Source of the DNA: Dactylorhiza incarnata
Taxonomy: Eukaryota > Streptophyta > Magnoliopsida > Asparagales > Orchidaceae
Direction of reading: 5' to 3'
Assembly (NCBI GenBank): GCA_033032865.1
Contig: JAWHQI010000170.1
Span: forward strand, 5,283,501 to 5,347,500
DNA length: 64,000 bases
Part shown: positions 25,001-34,000 of the stretch, in pieces
Layout: each line of letters begins with the position of its first letter
Position numbering within the stretch: position 1 is the first letter of the stretch
Made by a program: the position numbers and the translations under genes
Notes under the pieces: generated by a model
Seen by the model: the letters and a program-made list of their open reading frames with translations, nothing else
The model's database searches: none
What the model was told of the DNA's origin: nothing

Positions 25001-28000
25001 CAAATCGCAGTAGAGCTCGCTTGTTCGCTGGATCTTCTGTTCGCAGGAGCGCTCGTCTGTTCGAAGCTCGCGTGCTCGCTGCGATCTCCTTATCCGCGCG
25101 GATTCTTCTCCGCAGCTTCTCTTGGGCACTATTTCATCTGGCCGCACTTCCTCTGATCGCAACTGCTCTCCTGTCCGCTTTCTCGTGAGTTCTTCTCAGC
25201 TGACTCACCACAACTCCTGCCCGCGAGTTCTCCTGGTCTCCATTCTCGTAACCGCAGATGCCCGTCCCTGCCTAGCTTCCGCTGCCCGCCAGAGTCTGTC
25301 CGTGCTTGCCGCGCTCCTCACCGAGTTCCTGACCGCGGAATTTCCCTGGTTCCCTTGTTCTCGCGTGTTTCCTCTTCAAGTTCTCGGTGTAACCGCGTTC
25401 TCTAAATCTTCTGAACTGTTCAATGGACTTGACTGATGCCCCATCTCTTCATGCCCGTGTTGCGACTCCCCTTCTTGAAGTTCGTAATGAGCTTCAGATC
25501 ACCACTATCTCTCTTAGTGAGAAGAAGAACTTTGTTAAGTGGGTGCACTCCGCCCGCCGTGTTCTTCAGACCAAAGGCCTCCTTCATCATCTGACTAAGG
25601 CTACTCCTACTGAGCCCACCGAGGAATGACTCTGTGATGATGGACGCGTCCAATCCTGGATCAACAACTCTATAGTTTGTGTAATTGATTGGATGTGGAC
25701 GGCTAAAAGGAGGAGTGCATACCTGCGGGATGGCTCGATAAAGGCATAGGGCTCGAGGAAGGCACAGGACGCAGGACTCAGGGAAGGCGTTGGAGGATAA
25801 CGTGTTGTTGTTGGACGGTCGATGCGAGCTTGAAGACGATGGCAGGTGTTTTCCAGGATCTTCTCTGTTACAATGACGAAAGGTGAAGGCTCAGGGTTCT
25901 GGTTGGCTAGGATGATGGAAGACGGGGCGTGCTTCGAAAAGGTACTGCAGACGATAGAGGCACAGGCTCGACAGACGTGCTGCTCGGCGATGAAGCAAAG
26001 ATGGAACTGGACTTGACAGGCGGACAACTTGATGGGGACTGGCTCAGGGTTGTGAAGGCGTAGAGAGGCTCGATGATCATTTCAGCGGCCGTTCGGAGTT
26101 CAGTTTAGGTGGTGGCGTAAGAGAAGAAGATGACCGAAGGGATTTTATAGCAAGATGTTATGGGACTAGCCCATAACGTCGTCGGAGGTGGCGGTGGAGG
26201 CGGCGACACAAGGGGAGTCGAGCTCAATCCACGGAGAATGCGAGGGGATAGGAGGAAGAGGAGTTTTGCCCAACCCTAACCCTAGAAATGTGAAGAAGAT
26301 GAGAGAACTAGAGAGAAGAACTTAGAGAGATAAAGGAACTTGGTTAATTCACTTCATACTCCATACAATGACCCAATGCGTATATTTATAGGCTTACAAG
26401 ACATGAATACTAAAACATTAAAATAAAAGATAACACTAAAACATTAATACTCTAAAAACTCGACTCGACTTGACTCAGACAACTCAAACTCAAATATACG
26501 AAGACACGTAGTAAAATATGTAATAGAACCGGCAACAAATAGTGGGGACTCATAACAGAAAAATGTTTCGGTTAGGAGGAACATTGGGTCAATTACGTCC
26601 TCTCAGCCCTCATGGCGGATCTATACCTGGCACGGGTGGGGATTTTCAGTGGCGGCATGAATTGGAAGGAGGCGGAGATGAGGGAGACTAAAACCTCTTG
26701 GACCAAAATAACTTCAAAATAATCAAGCATACCTTGGACCAAAATGATTCCAAGGTTAGAACAAAGTCCTTATTTACCACTAAGGGAGATAACCCAACTT
26801 GAGCCAAAAAATTACATGGCTGACTTGCTCACGCCAGTGGCTAAGTTCAATGAAGCTTTTAACCAGTTTTCACAGGTTCATGGAATCGGCATAGAAGAAG
26901 AGGAACCCAAGAATTACATGAAATTAAAAAACAACATTCTTATTGAAGTCAAACTATTAAATTAAAACGAGTGCTCTGCACCTACAATGTTGAGCCTCTT
27001 CTGGAGGAACATCAGACCCACGAATGAGTTTACAATCATATTCAAAGTTTTGTGCACCTGGACGAACACAGGACACTATTGTACAGGTCATATTTAAATT
27101 AAACTAAAGCTCGCTTTAAATAGATAAAAACACACCATCCGTTACATCAGCTCTCCTTGGGATCTACATGTTCAATAAGCTATTTTAAGATGATTGCTCA
27201 ACATGTATGATTCATCAATGGCAAAATAAATGATTAAAATATAATAACAAAGAATGAACCACAACAAATAATCATGATCGTAAATTTTACCAAAACATCT
27301 AGCACATTTTATCAGACCAAAAGAACAAAAAGAAATCTGGAAATTTTGAGTATCATACACATGGGTTATGTTCAAGATATATGGTCGTAAGCCTCTCCTT
27401 CGAACCAGCTACAGAAACATCAAATCCTTCCAGGGATGCTATTTGGTTATCATTAAGCCACAGGTCTTCCAATCTGAATAATATAAGGGTGAGCAAATCT
27501 AAACAAGAATTACTAGCATTTTCTAAAAGGATAAAAGAACAATAAGAACCTTGTCAGCTTCTCAATGTCATTAATTGCAGTTAGTTTGTTCGAGGAGACA
27601 TCGAGGACACGAAGTTTTTCAAGAGTAGATAATCCTTCCATCTTGTCAATACCATTATGGCTCAAATATAATTCTTCTAGCGCAACACATTCCTAAGAAG
27701 CATAAGCATGGGTGTGATTTCACAATAGGACGCATATTATAGAAATATGGATTTCAGATTATTACCTGAAATCCCAACATGGATGTCAGGCGATTGCTCT
27801 GCAAACTTATTTTTCTTATGCATTTCAACCCACACAAATCCACTGCTCTAATACGATTTCTTCCCAACCATAACTCTTGTAAATTTGTCAAATTTTCCAA
27901 GTTCTCCATAACCTGAAATTGACAATTGGCTGAAAACAGAAACTAAAAAAGCAAAAGAATGAACATGTGAAATGGTTATTCGTTTCAAAAGTAGATTTTT

Positions 28001-31000
28001 TTCTGATGCACGATAGCCCATCAACAGCAACAATCTAAAGAAAGGATCTTATGATTCAAAATTCTATGTTCCTATATGAAAACAACTCACCCTAAATCTG
28101 TTTGAGCCAAGTTCAAGAATTTGTAAGTGGTGTAGATGTTCAAGCTCTTCCATTTTTTTCACTTCATTTTTGGAAACATAAAGCTCTTTGAGTGTGCTAG
28201 AGACCTTTGATAGACCATTCAATGAAGATATCTCATTAAAAGACACATCAAACACGAGAAGATCCTTGAAAATGCTTACATCAGGTATTTTAGACAGTTT
28301 ATTGTCTCTCAGTACAAGTTCCTGGAGAAACAAGGGAGGAAGAAATCACTATGAGAAATGCAGATAATTAAATAATAGCCTTGTTAAGAAACGCAGACAA
28401 AATAAAGCTTTGCTCTCACATTATTATCAAGTAAGAATGTACAGGTATATATAGGGAGAACAAGCAAATAAGAAGACAAAATTATCCCTTATCAATTAAT
28501 ACAACAAATGCATATATAAAATTAACATCCCCCCTCAAGTTTGGTCCTCTTTGAAAATATTAATGATGCCAAACTTGAATAGCAGATGCAGGTGCTTCTC
28601 TTTTCCCAAGCCTTTAGTTAGTAGATCAGCCGGTTGATTCTCACTTCTAATATAATCAACTGAAATTTTCCCTTGCTGAATAAGATCCCTTATCAAATGG
28701 CAATCAATTTCTATATGCTTAGTTCTCTCATGAAAGACAGGATTTGTGGCAATGCTCAAGGCAGATTTGCTGTCACTGAAAATCATGACTTGATTTTGAA
28801 GTGTAATTCCCAAATCTTGCAACAATCCTATGATCTAAATAACTTCACAGGAGGTAGCAGCAATGGACCTGTATTCAGCTTCACAAGAAGATTTAGAAAC
28901 TGTTTTTTGTTTCTTTGTTTTCCAAGATATTAATGAATCTCCAAGTTTAATAAGAAAGCCAGATAAAGATCTTCTAGTCATCAAACATGATCCCCAATCA
29001 GCATCACAATAAGCTGACCAAGTTTACTCTTGCTGGACAAAAAAATTCCAACACCAACTGTACCTTTAAGGTAACACAATATCCTCTTAGCAGCTTGCAT
29101 ATGAGAAATTTTCGGTTGATGCATGAATTGAGCCAGCAAATGAACAGAATAGCTGATATCCGGTCTTGTCATTCCCAGATATATGAATTTGCCAATAAGC
29201 CGTTGATACTCAGATATATCACTTAATAAAGGATCATTAATGTGATTATGTATATGAGTATCATACTCATAACTAGTTAATTTCAAAATCTGCTCAATGG
29301 GTGTGTCTTTTGGACAACAACTTGTCATCCCAGATTCTTTAAGAAGGTCTAATATGTATTTTCTTTGATTGAGAACAATCCCATTTGCATTCCTGGCTAC
29401 TTCTATACCTAAAAAATATTTTAGATATCCAAGATCTTTAAGATGGAAGCAATGGTGTAAGTAAGCCTTTAAATCTTCTATCATCATATTATCATTCCCG
29501 GTTATGATGATATCATCAACGTAAACCAATAAAATCACAATCTTAGTATCATGATTTTTAATAAACAAAGAATAGTCGTGTTTGGATTGAAGATAACCTG
29601 CTGCAGATAGAGCTTCAGTAAACTTGAGATTCCATTGCCGTGATGATTGTTTTAAACCATATATGGACTTTAACAATTTGCAAACTTTTAAAGTCTCCCT
29701 CAGTTTATTAAAACCTTCAGGAATAATCATATATACCTCTTCAGATAAATCCCCTTGAAGAAATGCATTTGTAACATCTAATTGGTAAAGAGACCAATTA
29801 TGAATAGTCGCTAATGAAAGAACTAGCCGGACAGTAACAATCTTTATCACGGGGCTGAATGTCTCATGATAATCCAAACCTGCTTGTTGAGTGTACCCTT
29901 TAGCCACTAATCTGGCTTTGAACCGTTCTATTGATCCATCAGAATTTAGTTTGATCTTGTATACTCATTTGCATCCAATAACCTTCTTATGTGGAGGCAA
30001 ATCAGTAAGTTCCCATGTCTTATTAATTTCTAATGCCTGAATTTCAGCATTCATAGCATCCCTCCATTGCTTACTCTTAACAGCATCTTGATAACTTGTT
30101 GGTTCAATGTGAGTGGTAAGGGAACAAATAAAATTTTGGTAATCAACAGAGAGATGAGAATAGGATAAGTTAGAAGAAATAGGATACTTGATAGGTTTAT
30201 CCTTTATGGTAGGACAAATATAATCAGCAGACCAAATGGGTTTCTTTGAAATTCTAGTTGATGTCCTGGTTTTGGGAACAACATTATCGGGATTAATAGA
30301 AGATAAATCTGCATTCAGTTGTGAAGGAAAGACATCATCATGAGAAGGACTGGGAATAGTAGGTGTAAAGAAATCATCAAAGTAGCTTTGATCATCAACA
30401 ACAAGCATATGATCTGAGGTAGTATTATGGGTAATGGAAAAAGGAAATAAGGTTTCATAAAAAATAACATCTCGTGAAACAAGAAAGGTGTTTGTGGTTA
30501 GATCAAGCAGTTTGTATCCCTTTTGTGTTATAGAATATCTCATAAAGGCACATGGCTTTGATTTAGGAGAAAACTTATCAGAGATAGGCAAAATTTTTGC
30601 ATAGCAAAGACAACCAAAAACTTTTAAATGAGTAACTGTAGGAGGCTTGTGAAAAAGTATTTCAAAAGGAGTCTTCTCTTTTAAGAGAAATGATGGTGTC
30701 CTATTAATCAGATAGACTGCTGTCTGAATGCATTCTCCCCAAAAATGAATAGGCAAATGGGATTGAAACATAAGTGCCCTGGCAACATTTAGAATATGTT
30801 TATGCTTGCGTTCAACCAAGCCATTTTGCTGCGGAGTATAAGGCACAGAACTTTGATGAATAACACCTAGAGTTTTAAAAAACTCAGAACAGGATTTGGA
30901 GAAAAATTCCCAAGCATTATCAGTTCTAACCTTTTGAATTTCAGTTTTGAACTGATTTTTTACATAAGCAAAGAAGTCCTTTATATGATTGAAAACTTCA

Positions 31001-34000
31001 ACTTTGGTTTGCATGAGAAATACCCAAGTAGCTCTTGAAAAATCATCAACTATAGTAAGAAAGTATTTCATATTGGAATGTGTAGGAATTTTGTATGGGC
31101 CCCAAATATCCATATGTATGAGTTCAAAAATGAATTTGGTATTGTGAGTTTTGATTGGAAATGGTGATCTTGAATGTTTAGCTAAGGGACACACAGAACA
31201 ATGAAAAGATTTTGAACTGAGAAAATTTCCCACTTCAGGAAGATGTTTCAATCTAAGAGAAGACATATGTCCCATTCTCAAATGCCATAGGCTAGAATCT
31301 TTAGATGTAAAACAACTAACAAATTCATTATTACAATGAGTATCAATAGAATGTGCATCATTCTTCTTATTACATTGAGATGAAAGATAAGAAGCAAAGT
31401 TTGTGTCATGGGAATAAGGGTTGATGAAACCTTGAGTAGTAGAGCATGAGGCTAAAGGATCAAGGATGTATAAGCCATTTTTAACTCTACCAATCCCCTT
31501 TATCTTGCCACTCCAAAGGTCCTGAAAGAGACAAAAATGAGGGTAGAAAGAAACAAAACAATTATTATCTCGAGTGAGTTTGGATATAGAGATGAGATTG
31601 AATTGAAAATTTGGAATATAAAGAACATGATGCAATGACAAATCATGAGGGAGTTTTACTGTCCCTATTTTGTCAACAGAGGCAATGGTTCCATTAGGCA
31701 TCTTGACAGAAGTATAAGCATGAGTATTATGTGTTGAAGGTTCAAACATTGAAAAATTATAAGACATATGTTGATTTGCCCCACTATCAGCAACCCATTC
31801 TCCATTGGATATCTCTGTAAAAAGAGAAATGAAGTCATCCATAGTACCTGTAACTGTGGCAGCAGTAGAAGAAGTAGATTGATTTGCTTTGTTCATATCA
31901 GTGGCCTGTTGAGAATTAGTTGAAGAACCCGGTTGCTGCTTCTTATCAGTTGAGGTAGAATTTAGAAGTTGAATCAGTTGTTGATATTGTTGAGGAGTGA
32001 ATGGTGATGCTTGACTGAAAGTTGGCGGTGGAATAACAGGAGCTGCAGGTGATTCAGATTTGCCTTGAATCTGTGGAGAAGCATCATAAGCCTGGTTGGA
32101 ACTTGGATAATTCCCTCCTTGATGATATCCATTGGAATTGCCAGATCTGCCTTTACCCCGTCCTCTAGAATATCCTCCTCGGGGAGGATAACCAATTAAT
32201 TTGTAACATGACTCCTTAGAATGTCCGTTAAGACCACAGTGCTGACAAAGAAGATCTGATTTCCTGGTTCTTTGAGAAGAACTATACAATCCAATCGAAT
32301 TATCAGAATTCATATTGAAAGGAGGAATGGATCTTTGAATTTCTTCATTGCAAAACATGGAAAAAGCCTGTTGATGAGTAGGTATAGGCACCATCATAAG
32401 TATTTGAGATCGTAATGCAATGTAAGAATCATTCAATCCCATGAGAAACTGCATTAATTTGTGTTCCTGAGAAAAATCTGTATAAAATTTTGAAGCAGAA
32501 CATGTACAGTGCGGAAGATTCAGGAGGGAATCATATTCTTCCCACATTTGTCTCAATCTTGAATAATAGATCGTGACGGTATTCGTTCCTTGAACGTGAG
32601 AATTGATTTCTTTGAATAAAGCAAAAATCCTAGATCTGTTGGCTTTATTGAATTGATCATATAACTCAGTCCAGGCAATTGCAGCGGTATCGCAATAAAT
32701 CAATCCATTGTATATCTCCTTACTAACACATTTTAAGATCCAAGAAAGAACAAGCGAATTGCATTTTTCCCATTGTTCATATTCAGCGGAATCCGAGTTA
32801 GGTCGAGGGTATTTACCATTGATGAATCCGATCTTGCTTTTGCAATTCAAGGCCAGCTGCATAGCTTTGCTCCAGACGCCATAATTTTCAGAACCACGAA
32901 GCTCGTGAGGAACGAGATGAAGATTGGGAACATCAGATGGATTGTATAAAGGATTGTTGATGTCACAAATGTAAGAATTGGAGGACGATGAAGAAGAAGA
33001 AGACGTAATGGCAGGATCTGAAGCCATTCTTGATAACAAAATCAAGAATAAGATCTAGAGAAGATCGGAGAAAAGAAACGGGATGTTGGAAGAGACAACT
33101 TGGAGAATCGCAGAATCGAAAACGAACTCGTCCCTTCGCTCTGATACCATGTTAAGAAACGCAGACAAAATAAAGCTTTGCTCTCACATTATTATCAAGT
33201 AAGAATGTACAGGTATATATAGGGAGAACAAGCAAATAAAAAGACAAAATTATCACTTATCAATCAATACAACAAATGCATATATAAAATTAACAAGCCT
33301 ACATATGAAACTAAACCATTCCAAATATATATGCATACATCCTACAGAAGAAAAAAAATGTTAGTTAATATCAGTGATGAAACTTAGATTTTCAATAATT
33401 AACATCATGTCGAGAGATGTGTTCTGGAATTCTCATGAAATACATTTCTTTTTAGATTCATGTGATCCTTTTTTAGATAGCAAGGTGTGAATCATTTTCT
33501 ATATAAGGATATCACAATTATTTTGCTCTTTAGCAAGATCCTTTATGCTACTGTGTTTCAATCAGTAAACCTTATCAGTCTCCCACCTCACAACAGTCAA
33601 GTTTAGTTAAAATTGGCTACTCAATATCAGCGCCAACAAGCTTAACGTAGTTGATGTCCACCATGGACAAGAATGGCCTACCCCTAGGCCAGCTCTTTTA
33701 TGCTTAGAATAAGCATTTCTTAGTAGATTTGCTATTACAAATGAAAAAAATGGCATCTTCTTCCTGAAATCCTAGATATTAGGGCAATACCTGCGCAACT
33801 TAACAACTAAGGCTCCATTTGGCACGGTGGCGGCAGTCGTGAACGCGATGGTTATGAACCGTCGTTCGTGACCGCCCAACCTCACCTAAGGAACTTCATC
33901 CATTTTTATGTTTAAAACTAGTACTTTTTTCTTGGTGGCAGTCTTACCATTGTCATGTCAAGCATACATTCTACAATGGTGGCGTTTTTGTCCAAATTCA

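Larger units (their letters stand above)
28382..33295 (-). mobile_element. Ty1/copia element D in SDS22-like intron 1
   Basis: 146-bp LTRs at both ends differ at three positions, with the exact 5-bp target duplication agcct (28377-28381, 33296-33300). Primer site and polypurine tract are present. It lies in the same orientation as the host gene. Short LTRs and the gag type resemble the Ale/Retrofit group (inference). Coding has two nonsense changes and one frameshift. Confidence 0.95.

Noticed and set aside
25587..26027. 146-codon minus-strand frame
   Set aside because: No family resemblance, low codon consistency, and it overlaps the decayed copia gag end.
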